64,000 nucleotides of DNA from an uncultured Chitinophagaceae bacterium (lineage in GTDB: Bacteria > Bacteroidota > Bacteroidia > Chitinophagales > Chitinophagaceae), in assembly GCA_937958995.1 (NCBI GenBank), contig CALGAP010000013.1, positions 72,290 to 136,289 on the forward strand, read 5' to 3'. Numbering within the stretch: position 1 is the stretch's first letter; the number at the start of each line of letters is the position of its first letter. The notes below the pieces were generated by a model. The model worked only from the letters and a program-made list of their open reading frames with translations. It was not told where the DNA came from and did no database searches. The translations under genes were made by a program, and so were the position numbers. Positions 1 through 9,156 of the stretch are shown here, one piece after another.

Positions 1-1
1 G

Positions 2-214
2 CGCAATGAAAAAGGCATCTGGGTGCTGCAGGCCACTGGTATGCCCAGCATTCTCGTAGAGACCGGTTTTGTCACTCACACCGAAGAAGAGCAATACATC
101 AACAGCGAAAAAGGACAGGAAGAAATCGTCACTGCCATCCTCAACGCAGTAAAAAGATATGCGGCTTGGTTAGAAGAACAGAAGGGAGCGGCTGCGAGTG
201 CAAGCGCGTTTTGA
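2..214 (+). CDS. N-acetylmuramoyl-L-alanine amidase, C-terminal end (partial)
   Basis: Only the last 70 codons are inside the window; the frame is open through the left edge. The visible part reads RNEKGIWVLQATGMPSILVE, then TGF, which is the end of the Amidase_3 fold. The glutamate of VETGF is the catalytic residue that helps the zinc ion cleave the amide between muramic acid and the stem peptide. The same segment occurs almost word for word in the next gene (VLQATAMPSILVETGF), so the two are tandem paralogs. The tail after the domain is short and rich in Ala and Ser. Family assignment is secure; signal peptide and N-terminal half cannot be seen. Confidence 0.85.
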   Translation, partial: RNEKGIWVLQATGMPSILVETGFVTHTEEEQYINSEKGQEEIVTAILNAVKRYAAWLEEQKGAAASASAF

Positions 215-278
215 GTTTTAACTTTCCTTACCACAACCATCTCTTTATCTTTGCTTTCTCGCAAACGCTCCGTTACAA

Positions 279-1232
279 ATGATAAAGAAAATTATTTGCA
301 GCTCACTGCTGATCCTGGCGGTACCTTTTTTGATGAGTTCAGTAAAGGCGCCGGTTTATAACGGGCCGAAGAAAAAATCGACAATCAATACCATTATTAT
401 CGATGCGGGTCATGGTGGACATGATCCCGGCTGTCGGGGCGTTTACTCGAATGAAAAAACGCTGGCGCTGGCCATAGCACTGAAAGTGGGCAAGAAGATG
501 GAGAAAGAATTGCCCAATGTAAAAATCCTTTACACGCGCACCACCGATACCTACCCCGAAAATAAAGCGAGAGCCGAATTTGCGAACGCCAATAAGGGCG
601 ATCTGTATATTTCCATTCACGTTAATTCAGCCCCGAAGATCAAACACAGGAAATTTCTCGGTTATAAAACGGAAACCTACTACGTAGGCAAAGGAAAGAA
701 TCGTAAGAAGCAAACACGCAAAGTGCCCCGCTACTCATATTACTACACCGAAAATCCCGCCAAGGGCACCGAGACGTATATCTGGGCTTCTGACCGCACC
801 GATGCAAAAGGCGACTTCGTGACAGAGCGCATGAGCGAAGAATTTAGTGAAAACGGCGAAGGCGCTCCCGACATCAACGATCCTGAATTTAAAGCAAAGT
901 CATTGTTGTGGACCAAACGCTATTTTGATAAAAGCCTCATGCTTGCCTCGCTGGTGGAAGAAGAATTTGTGAAGAATGGCCGCACCAGCCGTGGCGTAAA
1001 ACAACGCAACGATAAAGGCATATGGGTGCTGCAGGCCACTGCCATGCCGAGCATATTGGTGGAAACAGGTTTCATAACCCACCGGCCCGAAGAAGATTAC
1101 CTCAACAGCAAGAAGGGGCAGGAAGAGATTGCCACCAATATCGTGAACGCTGTTAAGCGCTTTAGAGAGGCGTCCGATCAGGCCGTAACAAAAAATCCTG
1201 CCTCAAATATCACCTCAAAAACGAAGAAATAA
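279..1232 (+). CDS. N-acetylmuramoyl-L-alanine amidase (Amidase_3)
   Basis: A 317-aa exported peptidoglycan hydrolase that should act in the periplasm, trimming the stem peptide from MurNAc. Residues 1-24 form a signal peptide. The zinc ligands of Amidase_3 are visible: H45 in DAGHGG, E59 and H114 in SIHVNS, with catalytic E262 in VETGF. Between residues 120 and 240 lies a long insert rich in Lys, Tyr and Glu, seen in Bacteroidota members, which may regulate access to the active site. It follows a paralog by 64 bp, and the next genes are an MCE protein and an OstA-like protein, a typical envelope-maintenance neighbourhood. The Lys-rich C-terminal tail (after residue 300) looks disordered. Confidence 0.92.
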   Translation: MIKKIICSSLLILAVPFLMSSVKAPVYNGPKKKSTINTIIIDAGHGGHDPGCRGVYSNEKTLALAIALKVGKKMEKELPNVKILYTRTTDTYPENKARAEFANANKGDLYISIHVNSAPKIKHRKFLGYKTETYYVGKGKNRKKQTRKVPRYSYYYTENPAKGTETYIWASDRTDAKGDFVTERMSEEFSENGEGAPDINDPEFKAKSLLWTKRYFDKSLMLASLVEEEFVKNGRTSRGVKQRNDKGIWVLQATAMPSILVETGFITHRPEEDYLNSKKGQEEIATNIVNAVKRFREASDQAVTKNPASNITSKTKK

Positions 1233-1295
1233 GCTCCCCTGGTCCGATTATTTCAGATAATTTGCTGATTATAAAGCCATAAAAGGCAAATTATA

Positions 1296-1303
1296 TACTT
1301 TTG
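1296..1303 (+). promoter_or_regulatory. Bacteroidota -7 box (TACTTTTG) before the MCE/OstA genes
   Basis: TACTTTTG fits the TAnnTTTG -7 consensus of the Bacteroidota primary sigma factor. It lies 78 bp before the chosen MCE-protein start, in the short AT-rich gap after the amidase. I do not see a convincing -33 TTTG at the right distance, so the call rests on the -7 box alone. Confidence 0.4.
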
Positions 1304-1381
1304 TTTCATATTAGGCCGTTAATAGGAGCCGGAGGGGTTAGGTATCAGGGTGAAAATTGGCCAATAAAAACTGATTTTTTC

Positions 1382-2362
1382 ATGAAAATCTCCAATGAAA
1401 CCAAGGTCGGTGCCCTCACTGCCATTGCCATTACTGTGTTGATCCTGGGTTTTAATTTCCTGAAAGGAAAAGACCTCAGCACCGGCAGCACTACCCTATA
1501 CACTGAATTTCCCAACGTAAAGGGCTTGCTCGTCAGTAATCCCGTTATGATCAACGGTCTGCAGGTGGGCAAAGTAACTGGGTTGCGCGAGAAAGACAAA
1601 AACATGAGTGGCATTATAGTCACCCTCAGCATCACCAGGAATATCAACATCCCCGTAAACTCTGTGGCCACCATGAGCAGCGAGCTGCTGGGCACTACAG
1701 CGGTGGATATTCACCTGGGACAAGGTAACGAACTGGTGAAGAACGGAGATACGCTTCGCTCCACACGGTCGCTGGGATTGGCAGATAAACTGGAAGACAA
1801 ACTGGATCCGACTATCACCGGCTTGAATAAAACGCTCACCACGCTGGATGAAGTGTTGCAGAAGTTCAATACCATTCTTGATCCGAACACGCGTGGCAAC
1901 CTGCAGGAGATCATTGCGAACCTGGCCCGGTCAACCAAAAGCCTGGAACAATTCCTCGACCCCGAAGCAGGCAAGCTGGTCAGGACGCTCGACAATATAG
2001 AAGTGATTACCGGTACTTTTGCCAAAAACTCGGGTAAGATCGATTCCACCTTTACTAACCTGCAAACGACTTCGGAAAAGATAGCGAAAGCCGACCTGGA
2101 AGGTGCTATCACCAGTCTGAAAAAAAATATGGAACAACTGGAGCAGGTGCTGGCGAAAATGCAAACCAAAGATGGCACTTTGGGAGCGCTGTTAAATGAT
2201 CGTCAATTGTACGATGAAATCCGTAAAACCAACCGCAGTTTAAATATCTTGCTCGACGATTTCAGGGTGAACCCCAAACGATATGTGAATATATCGGTGT
2301 TTGGGAAAAAAGATAAAAAAGGGCCGCTGATGGCGCCGGTAAATGATTCTATACCGAAATAA
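1382..2362 (+). CDS. MlaD/MCE-family lipid transport protein
   Basis: A 326-aa inner-membrane-anchored MCE protein. The start at 1382 (MKISNETKVG) is preferred over an upstream ATT-type frame opening because it puts a single transmembrane anchor at about residues 9-24, as in MlaD. One MCE domain follows (about residues 36-115, with YTEFPNVKGLLVSNPVMING and the central LLGTTAVDI). The rest is predicted helical or coiled-coil (about 130-300). MCE proteins form hexameric rings that carry phospholipids between the inner and outer membranes; the ATPase and permease partners (MlaF/MlaE) are not in the window. It overlaps the upstream reach of the OstA-like frame, implying an operon with that gene. 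Confidence 0.88.
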   Translation: MKISNETKVGALTAIAITVLILGFNFLKGKDLSTGSTTLYTEFPNVKGLLVSNPVMINGLQVGKVTGLREKDKNMSGIIVTLSITRNINIPVNSVATMSSELLGTTAVDIHLGQGNELVKNGDTLRSTRSLGLADKLEDKLDPTITGLNKTLTTLDEVLQKFNTILDPNTRGNLQEIIANLARSTKSLEQFLDPEAGKLVRTLDNIEVITGTFAKNSGKIDSTFTNLQTTSEKIAKADLEGAITSLKKNMEQLEQVLAKMQTKDGTLGALLNDRQLYDEIRKTNRSLNILLDDFRVNPKRYVNISVFGKKDKKGPLMAPVNDSIPK

Positions 2363-2375
2363 AGTGATTAAAAGG

Positions 2376-4022
2376 ATGAACCGATTGGTGTTATTGTTCT
2401 TGCCGGCAATAATGGTGTTGTGTGTTTCCCAAACTTTCTCCCAGGTAATCTCACAGCGCCCCGGTACAGACAGCACCCGGATCGTGAACCTGATTCACGC
2501 CGATAAATTCGGTTACCAGAAAGTTGACTCCAACGAATATCAAACGCTGGTGGGTAATGTGCAACTGGAACAGGACGGCACTTATTTCAGCGGCGACAGC
2601 GTAATCATCAAAAACGGAAAAATTGTAGAGGCCTTCGGCAATGTGCACATCAACGACAACGACAGTGTGCATACCTATTCGCAATACCTGCTGTATTATG
2701 TAGATCCCAAACTGGCCACCTTGCGAAAGCAAGTGAAGCTCACCAACGGCTCCACTACCCTCACCACCGAAGAACTGCGCTACGATGTAAACATGCGCAT
2801 TGGCGAATATTATAATGGCGGACGACTGGTGAATAAAGGATCGGTGCTCACCAGTCGCGAAGGAACTTATTATGCCGATTTAAAGGATGCTTATTTTAAA
2901 AAGGAAGTAAAGCTGAAAGATCCGGCTTATGAACTGGAAGCAGACTCGTTGTTATATAACTCCGAAACCGAGATCACTACATTCGTGGCCCCCACTTTTA
3001 TTAAAGACAGCGCAGGCCGCACCATACGCACCAGCGATGGGTATTACGACCTGAAAAATAAGCGCGCTTATTTCGGGAAAAATCCGAAAATACAGGACGG
3101 CGCCGTATTTATCACCGCTGTTGATATCATGAGCAACGACAGTACAGGCATCAGTGTGCTGACCGGCAACGCGGTTTATACAGATACCGCGCAGGGCGTT
3201 TCCATACTGGCCGGACAAATTCACACCAATCGCGACAGCGGCACCATGCTGGCGATACGAAGTCCGCTCATGATCATCAAGCAGGAAAATGACTCCATAT
3301 ATATTGCTGCCGACACGCTATTTTCCGGGCGAATTAGCGACCTGTTGAAAAGCGATTCTTCGCTGGCCGCAAGAGATACTTTACAAGGCCTGGTGACCAG
3401 CGATACCTTACAAGTGCTTGCTGCCCGCGACACCATCAGCAACAGGAACGACAGCGCGGACCGCTATTTCCAGGCTTATCATCACGTGCGCATCTACTCC
3501 GACTCCATGCAGGCCGTGGCGGATAGTATGATCTATCTCGGACGCGATTCCGTGTTCCGGCTATTTACCGAGCCGGTGATGTGGACGGGCAACAGCCAGG
3601 TGACCGGCGACACGATTTACCTTTTTACCAAAAACAAAAAGCCGCAGGAGGTCCAGGTATTTGAAAATGGCATCGCCGTTGAAAAATCGGGCCCCGACAT
3701 GTTTAACCAGGTGCGCGGCAACCGGCTCTTCGGGTATTTCACCGACGGCAATATCAGCCTGATGCGGGCGAAGGGCAATGCCGAAAGCGTGTATTACGTG
3801 CTTGATGACGACAGCGCCATCGTAGGCGTCAACAAAGTAATCGGCGACATCATCGAAATGCGTTTCGCCAACAAAGAACTCGACCGCGTTGTGGTGATCG
3901 GCCAACCCTCGGGCAACCTCGTGCCCATGCTGCAAGCAACGGAACAAGACAAGGTACTTCGCGATTTTAAATGGCTCGAGTCCAGGAGGCCGAAGACGAA
4001 GTATGAACTGTTTGGGGATTAG
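2376..4022 (+). CDS. OstA-like protein (LptA/OstA_N family)
   Basis: A 548-aa exported protein with repeated OstA_N/LptA-type beta segments: residues 35-190 hold GNVQLEQDGTYFSGDSVII and FGNVHINDNDSVHTYSQYLL, and similar strands recur to about residue 470. LptA-type domains form a beta-jellyroll bridge that carries lipopolysaccharide across the periplasm. The ATG at 2376 is chosen because it gives a clean signal peptide (MNRLVLLFLPAIMVLCVS, cleavage near TFSQ) and an AAAAGG ribosome-binding site; the earlier ATG at 2343 overlaps the MCE gene by 20 bp. Much longer than E. coli LptA, but this length is usual for the Bacteroidota OstA-like family. A direct role in LPS export is inferred. Confidence 0.8.
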   Translation: MNRLVLLFLPAIMVLCVSQTFSQVISQRPGTDSTRIVNLIHADKFGYQKVDSNEYQTLVGNVQLEQDGTYFSGDSVIIKNGKIVEAFGNVHINDNDSVHTYSQYLLYYVDPKLATLRKQVKLTNGSTTLTTEELRYDVNMRIGEYYNGGRLVNKGSVLTSREGTYYADLKDAYFKKEVKLKDPAYELEADSLLYNSETEITTFVAPTFIKDSAGRTIRTSDGYYDLKNKRAYFGKNPKIQDGAVFITAVDIMSNDSTGISVLTGNAVYTDTAQGVSILAGQIHTNRDSGTMLAIRSPLMIIKQENDSIYIAADTLFSGRISDLLKSDSSLAARDTLQGLVTSDTLQVLAARDTISNRNDSADRYFQAYHHVRIYSDSMQAVADSMIYLGRDSVFRLFTEPVMWTGNSQVTGDTIYLFTKNKKPQEVQVFENGIAVEKSGPDMFNQVRGNRLFGYFTDGNISLMRAKGNAESVYYVLDDDSAIVGVNKVIGDIIEMRFANKELDRVVVIGQPSGNLVPMLQATEQDKVLRDFKWLESRRPKTKYELFGD

Positions 4023-4232
4023 TTTCTAAGGTGGGTGGTTACCGCAGCTTGCAATCGCAGACTAATATCAACAACCCGACACTGCCAGACCAACCCAAAC
4101 CCGAAACCCGAGACTCCCGGCACAACCTTATCCAATTTTTAAGTTAAATACCTCCCCCCACCTCTCTAACCCGCTGCAACTCCGCCCGTTTGGCACCATT
4201 TGTGATTTTTTCCCGTGCAAAACCTGGCGAAT
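4023..4232. repeat. Intergenic segment with CCCGAAAC-type short repeats
   Basis: Between the OstA-like gene and the small outer-membrane protein. It includes CCCAAACCCGAAACCCGAGA around 4095-4114, the same CCCGAAAC-type sequence that recurs (either orientation) near 22257-22270 and 36250-36345. A TTTGGCACCATTTGTGA string at 4189-4205 resembles a -24/-12 element, but no activator-site repeats accompany it. No gene is visible. Confidence 0.45.
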
Positions 4233-4706
4233 ATGAAACAACCAGCAACGCTTTTCTTACTGGCAGCATGCCTCACGATCACGGGAATTTTATTGAATCA
4301 AAAAGTCATGGCGCAGGATTACCGGCTGGCACTGGGTGTAAGGCTGAGTAATAATGTACCAACCCTGGGCAGCTCTATTTCCGGAAAATATTTTGTTACC
4401 GATAAGAATGCAATTGAAGGTTTGCTTGCATTTGGTAACCGTTTTGGTATCGGCGCATTGCTTGAATTGCATCGCCCCTTTCAGACCGTTGAAGGACTAA
4501 GCTGGTACTTTGGCGGCGGTGCCTATGTGGGTTGGGAAGATAGCGATACTTACCTGGGTCCGACGGGAGTAATTGGATTGGATTATAAGTTCCCTTCTGT
4601 TCCGGTAAATCTCTCACTTGACTGGAAGCCGGAGTTGGATATTCTGCCCGCAGTGAATTTTGTACCCGAAGCGTTTGCAGTATCCATAAGGTTTACGATA
4701 AAATAA
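4233..4706 (+). CDS. Small outer-membrane beta-barrel-like protein, unknown function
   Basis: 157 aa. The ATG at 4233 opens a clear signal peptide (MKQPATLFLLAACLTITGIL, cleavage near VMAQ); an in-frame GTG at 4215 adds six residues with no benefit. The mature part alternates polar and hydrophobic residues with many Gly and aromatic positions (GLSWYFGGGAYVGWEDSDTY, FPSVPVNLSLDWKPELDI) and ends in a strand-like FAVSIRFTIK, the usual look of an 8-stranded Bacteroidota outer-membrane protein. I do not recognise a specific family. It stands alone between intergenic repeats and the first DeoR gene. Confidence 0.65.
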   Translation: MKQPATLFLLAACLTITGILLNQKVMAQDYRLALGVRLSNNVPTLGSSISGKYFVTDKNAIEGLLAFGNRFGIGALLELHRPFQTVEGLSWYFGGGAYVGWEDSDTYLGPTGVIGLDYKFPSVPVNLSLDWKPELDILPAVNFVPEAFAVSIRFTIK

Positions 4707-5003
4707 TCTGAACAAAGAGAGAGCGACCCACCGCGGGCCAGGACGAAGCTAACTTACATCAAAAACCCGCGCACTAACCTTGATATATAACCGAGGGAGT
4801 AACGTGCCTTCTGCGGCGCTATTTTCCCCATTTTCCCCACCCGCAAAAAACCGCAAGCAGAAAGGCTGTTTAAGTGATGCTGCGACAGGCCCCGGGCGCT
4901 TTTGCAGCACCAGTTCAGGATTCCCGCAAAAACCCGCAAAAATTGCCGGTTTTAATTTCTTTTTAATCTCCATGCTGCGTGTTTGCGGCTATTTATTTCC
5001 TAT
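4707..5003. other. Intergenic region upstream of the first DeoR gene
   Basis: No convincing gene. Open frames of 61-117 codons on both strands have low-complexity, Lys/Pro-rich translations and no family features. The stretch contains short direct repeats of the type CCCGCAAAAA (two in tandem from about 4923, a third variant near 4850). A related CACGCAAAAACCTGCAAGAA string lies upstream of the second DeoR gene near 11013, so this looks like part of a duplicated control region. Confidence 0.5.
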
Positions 5004-5023
5004 TTCTGCGACTTCATGCAGGA
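5004..5023. promoter_or_regulatory. Candidate DeoR operator (TTCTGC-N8-GCAGGA)
   Basis: TTCTGC at 5004-5009 and GCAGGA at 5018-5023 form an imperfect dyad 28 bp before the first DeoR start. The second DeoR gene has the perfect version, TTCTGC-N8-GCAGAA, at 11073-11092. Conservation of this dyad in otherwise diverged upstream DNA suggests an operator, possibly for autoregulation by one or both repressors. Inference only. Confidence 0.4.
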
Positions 5024-5050
5024 TTTCGAAACCAAAACAAATCACTGCCT

Positions 5051-5800
5051 ATGCTGAAAAAAGAACGACAGGCCTATATTTTGCACCAGGTAAATCTGCA
5101 CAACAAGGTGTTATCTTCTACGCTTTGTGCTGAGATCAATGTGTCGGAAGATACTATCCGCAGAGACTTGCAGGAACTGGCTGAAAGTGGCAAAGTTATC
5201 AAAGTTCATGGCGGAGCATTATCGCCCTCCTTCAACGAAGTGTATTACCTCACCAACGGCGTTTACTCACAGGATCAGAAAAAGGTGATCGCGCAGAAAG
5301 CCGCTTCGATTATCCGTGATGGTATGTTTATCCTTACCAGCGGCGGCACCACTATTATCGAAATGGCAAGGGCTTTGCCCAGGCAACTCCGCGCCACCTT
5401 TATGTCGGGAAGCATCCCTGCCGTACTCGAGTACATGCAGCACCCCAACATCGATGTGATCATGGTGGGCGATCGTGTGTCGAAAAATTCGAAGATCACG
5501 ATCGGCGCCGAAGCTATCGCCCGTATCCGCGAGATCAAGGCAGATCTCTGCATACTGGGCATCAATGCCATTGACATACGTAATGGCATAACCGATAACG
5601 ATTGGGACGTTGTTCAACTGAAAAAAGCCATGGTTGAATCGGCCAAGAAAGTAGTATGCCTCACCATTGCCGAAAAGATCAACACCATCCAGCCTATTCA
5701 TATCTGCGGCGTGAACCAGGTGGATATGCTGATCACTGAACGCTCTCCCGATGATCCCCTCCTCAAACCCTATGTTGACGCGGGCATTGAAGTGATTTAA
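5051..5800 (+). CDS. DeoR/GlpR-family transcriptional repressor (copy 1)
   Basis: 249 aa. The start at 5051 (MLKKERQAYIL) is the canonical DeoR N-terminus; the open frame extends further upstream but has no family similarity there. Residues 1-57 form the winged helix-turn-helix (VSEDTIRRDLQELAESGKVI, then KVHGGAL), and residues 75-230 the DeoRC sugar-phosphate sensor fold with TSGGTTIIE and the GDRVSKNSKITIGAEAI segment. It binds DNA as an oligomer and is usually released by a phosphorylated sugar. About 80% identical to the protein at 11130-11879 by my own count (51 differences in 249, no gaps). It sits 80 bp before the SusC gene, so it is a likely regulator of that uptake pair. Confidence 0.9.
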   Translation: MLKKERQAYILHQVNLHNKVLSSTLCAEINVSEDTIRRDLQELAESGKVIKVHGGALSPSFNEVYYLTNGVYSQDQKKVIAQKAASIIRDGMFILTSGGTTIIEMARALPRQLRATFMSGSIPAVLEYMQHPNIDVIMVGDRVSKNSKITIGAEAIARIREIKADLCILGINAIDIRNGITDNDWDVVQLKKAMVESAKKVVCLTIAEKINTIQPIHICGVNQVDMLITERSPDDPLLKPYVDAGIEVI

Positions 5801-5880
5801 TGCCGGCCGCATTCTATCGAAGCTCTTATCACACTGAAGTTCTTTTTTACCGGTTCTAAATCCAAACTAAATATTAGCTT

Positions 5881-8800
5881 ATGCGAAATTCACGGCTTTT
5901 CACATGGCTCCTGGTACTGCTTGGTTTGAGCAGCTATGCGTCTGCACAAACCATTACCGGGGAGGTTTACGACAAATCAACCCAACAACCTGTCGGGGGC
6001 GCCACCGTTGTTGTGAGCGGTTCCCAGACTGGTACCGCCACTGACTCCATCGGCCGCTTTACGCTGGACGTACAGGGAGCCAAATCGATTGTAGTGTCTG
6101 CTGTAGGTTTCACCTCGCAGACCATTGCCATTGCAAATGCATTACATTACCGTATTGACCTCGAACCTAATGCCGGCAACCTCGACCAGGTGGTGGTAGT
6201 AGGTTATGGTTCTCAGAAAAGGATTAATCTTACCGGCGCTGTTGCCACCGTGGATGTGGACAAGACCCTCGGACAACGTCCCATCACAGACGTGTCTCGC
6301 GGTCTGCAGGGCGCCGTGGCTGGGGTGACCATCACCGTTCCCACCGGTGAAATCGGTACCAGCCCCGCCATTCGCTTGAGGGGTATGACCGGTTCGCTGA
6401 ACGCACCCGGCGGCGCTCAGCCCCTGATCCTCGTTGATAACGTAGAATTGCCCAATCTGCAAATGCTCAACCCCGATGATATCGAGTCAATCTCGGTGCT
6501 GAAAGACGCTGCTTCCGCCAGCATCTACGGTACAAGAGCGGCATGGGGCGTTATCCTCATCACTACCAAATCGGGTAAGAAAGGCGTCGACAGAAGCCGT
6601 CTTACCTATTCCAATAACTTCAACTGGAGCAAACCCACCGTTACTCCAACCATCGCCAGCGCGGCAGAAGGAGCAGAAATGGCGCTGAAAGCTTACCAGC
6701 GTATCAACCCCACCACCACCAGCTTTGGTTCACTGGGTTTGTACTACGACGAGGAGGGCATCGAGAAAATGCGCGAATGGGAAAGACTCTATGGTGGTAA
6801 AGACCTGGGGCCGGAACTGGTGCTTGGCCGTGACTGGGAAATCAGGAGCGGCAGGCTGTATTTCTACAGACCCTGGGATGCTGCTGATCTCTACCTGCGT
6901 GATTACACACCCATGCAGAACCACAATCTCACATTGAGCGGCAGCAGCAAAAGAACTGCTTACAACCTGAATCTGGGTTATATGAACCAGGAAGGTGTGC
7001 TGAAGGTAAATCCCGATAAATTCGACCGTTATAATGTCAACCTCGGCATTAATTCTTCTGTAACCGACTGGTTTGATGCACGCGGTAAAGCTATTCTTTC
7101 CAGAACAGTCAAGACCCGTCCTTACTATTTCAGCAGCGAAACTTACGATCCCTGGTATTACCTGTATCGCTGGCAGAAGACATTCCCCTATGGTACTTAC
7201 GAAGGCAAGCCCTTCCGCAACGCCATCACCGATGTGCAGCAGGCCAAGATGTCTGACTACCAGGACAACCTCACCCGTGTATCCATAGGCGGTACACTGA
7301 AGATCGTGAAAGGCCTGACCATCGACGCTGATTTCACTTATGCGCGTAACAACAACACGGTTCACCATACCGGCGGACAGGCAGTTGGCTGGGATTTCTG
7401 GGCAGGTGCCGGCTCATTTGAGTACAGGCCTTATACAGCCGCCTCTTACGACAGGGTGATCTACACTTCTTACTGGGACGAGCGCAAGGTCATGAAGGCC
7501 TTTGCCACTTATGTGAATAAGTTCCGCGATCACGACTTCAAGGCAATGATAGGTACCGACGTAGAAACCTACGAAGAAACTTACCAGTCGTCTGAAAGAA
7601 GAGGTCTGCTCGATCCAAACTTTGGCGAACCTGGCCTGGCTATTGGTGATCAGTTTGTTTCAGGTTATCACCGCCACTGGGCCACCCTCGGTTACTTTGG
7701 CCGTTTGAACTATAGCTGGAAAAATAAAGTACTGGTTGAATTGAATGGCCGCTTCGACGGTTCATCCAGTTTCCCGCGCAATGACCAATGGGGCTTCTTC
7801 CCGTCTGTGTCTGCCGGCTATATCATTTCTGAAGAAGAATTCATGCAGCCGATTGGCCATATTCTCTCCCACCTGAAACTGCGTGGTTCATGGGGCGAGA
7901 TCGGTAACCAGGCCGTGGGCGGCAATAAATTCCTCGCCACCATGTCGGGTTCTAACTCGAACTGGTATATCAATAATGTGAACATGCGCACCATGGGCAC
8001 ACCGCCGCTGGTATCGCCCACATTGACATGGGAAACTGTTACCACTACCGACCTCGGCTTTGACGCGCGTGTGCTGAACAATAAACTGGGCATCACTTTC
8101 GACTGGTTTAAGAGAGTAACCAGCGATATGATCGGGCCCGGCGCTACACTGCCCAGCACGCTCGGTACATCAGTGCCGGTGGTGAACTTCGGTGAACTGA
8201 CCACCAAAGGCTGGGAAATTACCATCGACTGGAACCATCGCTTCAAGAATGGTATCAACTTCAGCGCAATGGCTGTATTCTCCGACTTTACAGAAACCAT
8301 CACCAAGTTTGCCAACACTTCAAAACTGTTGAGCCAAAACTTCGAAGGAAAAAGAATTGGTGATATCTGGGGTTATGAAACAGACCGCTTCTTTACCAAA
8401 GACGACTTTGTTCAAAATCCTGACGGCAGCCTCGCTACCGATGCCAATGGCCGCTATATCCTGAAAGATGGCATAGCCAGCCAGTCACTCTGGGAAAGCG
8501 GCTGGTTCTTCTATGGTCCCGGCGATATCAAATATCGCGACCTGGACGGCAATGGTGTGATTGACTATGGCGCCAACTCGCTCGATGATCATGGCGACCT
8601 GCGCGTGATTGGCAACTCCACTCCGCGCTATCAATATGGCCTTCGCCTGAACGCAGAATGGAAAGGAGTTGAGGTAGGTATCTTTATCCAGGGTGTAGGC
8701 AAACGCGATTTCTGGGCCAACGGTCCGATCGTGATTCCCGGCTACCGTATAGGCGAAGCCTGGTATCAGCACCAGTTGGACTACTGGACAGAAGACAATC

Positions 8801-9138
8801 CGAATGCCTTCTACCCCAGGCCTACCGACCAGGCACAAAGCAACAACACAAGAAACTTCTTGCCTCAGACTAAATACCTGCTGAACCTGGCTTATACACG
8901 TCTTAAGAACGTAACTATAGCCTATACACTGCCCACTAAGCTGATCAGCAAAGTGAAGATGAATTCAGCAAGGATTTATGTGAGCGGCGAAAACCTGGCT
9001 GAAATTGATAAACTGGGCAATATTCCGATCGATCCTGAAACTGACTATACAACAGCAGGTTTGGGCGACCCGAATACTTTCGGCCGTATTTATCCTTTCA
9101 GGAGAACATATTCAGTTGGCTTGCAGGTTTCTTTCTAA
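5881..9138 (+). CDS. SusC/RagA-family TonB-linked outer-membrane transporter
   Basis: 1085 aa. A signal peptide (residues 1-22, ending SYASAQ) is followed by a CarboxypepD_reg-like domain (TITGEVYDKSTQQPVGGATV to about residue 98), a TonB-box-like segment (LDQVVVVGYGSQKR), a plug domain (residues 115-235, VLKDAASASIYGTRAAWGVI) and a 22-strand barrel ending in aromatic F. It forms the channel under the SusD lid and imports an oligomer using TonB energy. The SusD gene begins 18 bp downstream, so the pair is co-transcribed. No glycoside hydrolase or peptidase is linked, so the substrate cannot be predicted; the flanking DeoR proteins hint at a sugar. Confidence 0.95.
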   Translation: MRNSRLFTWLLVLLGLSSYASAQTITGEVYDKSTQQPVGGATVVVSGSQTGTATDSIGRFTLDVQGAKSIVVSAVGFTSQTIAIANALHYRIDLEPNAGNLDQVVVVGYGSQKRINLTGAVATVDVDKTLGQRPITDVSRGLQGAVAGVTITVPTGEIGTSPAIRLRGMTGSLNAPGGAQPLILVDNVELPNLQMLNPDDIESISVLKDAASASIYGTRAAWGVILITTKSGKKGVDRSRLTYSNNFNWSKPTVTPTIASAAEGAEMALKAYQRINPTTTSFGSLGLYYDEEGIEKMREWERLYGGKDLGPELVLGRDWEIRSGRLYFYRPWDAADLYLRDYTPMQNHNLTLSGSSKRTAYNLNLGYMNQEGVLKVNPDKFDRYNVNLGINSSVTDWFDARGKAILSRTVKTRPYYFSSETYDPWYYLYRWQKTFPYGTYEGKPFRNAITDVQQAKMSDYQDNLTRVSIGGTLKIVKGLTIDADFTYARNNNTVHHTGGQAVGWDFWAGAGSFEYRPYTAASYDRVIYTSYWDERKVMKAFATYVNKFRDHDFKAMIGTDVETYEETYQSSERRGLLDPNFGEPGLAIGDQFVSGYHRHWATLGYFGRLNYSWKNKVLVELNGRFDGSSSFPRNDQWGFFPSVSAGYIISEEEFMQPIGHILSHLKLRGSWGEIGNQAVGGNKFLATMSGSNSNWYINNVNMRTMGTPPLVSPTLTWETVTTTDLGFDARVLNNKLGITFDWFKRVTSDMIGPGATLPSTLGTSVPVVNFGELTTKGWEITIDWNHRFKNGINFSAMAVFSDFTETITKFANTSKLLSQNFEGKRIGDIWGYETDRFFTKDDFVQNPDGSLATDANGRYILKDGIASQSLWESGWFFYGPGDIKYRDLDGNGVIDYGANSLDDHGDLRVIGNSTPRYQYGLRLNAEWKGVEVGIFIQGVGKRDFWANGPIVIPGYRIGEAWYQHQLDYWTEDNPNAFYPRPTDQAQSNNTRNFLPQTKYLLNLAYTRLKNVTIAYTLPTKLISKVKMNSARIYVSGENLAEIDKLGNIPIDPETDYTTAGLGDPNTFGRIYPFRRTYSVGLQVSF

Positions 9139-9156
9139 ACTTCAAAAAACAGCATT

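Noticed and set aside
4189..4205. TGGCAC-containing string resembling a sigma-54 promoter before the small outer-membrane protein
   Set aside because: -12 part is poor (TTTGTGA), and none of the paired activator repeats found at the three array promoters are present upstream.
4749..5133. Overlapping open frames on both strands upstream of the first DeoR gene
   Set aside because: Translations consist of short CGCAAAAACC-type repeats and Lys/Pro-rich sequence; the frame runs into the DeoR gene in the wrong phase.
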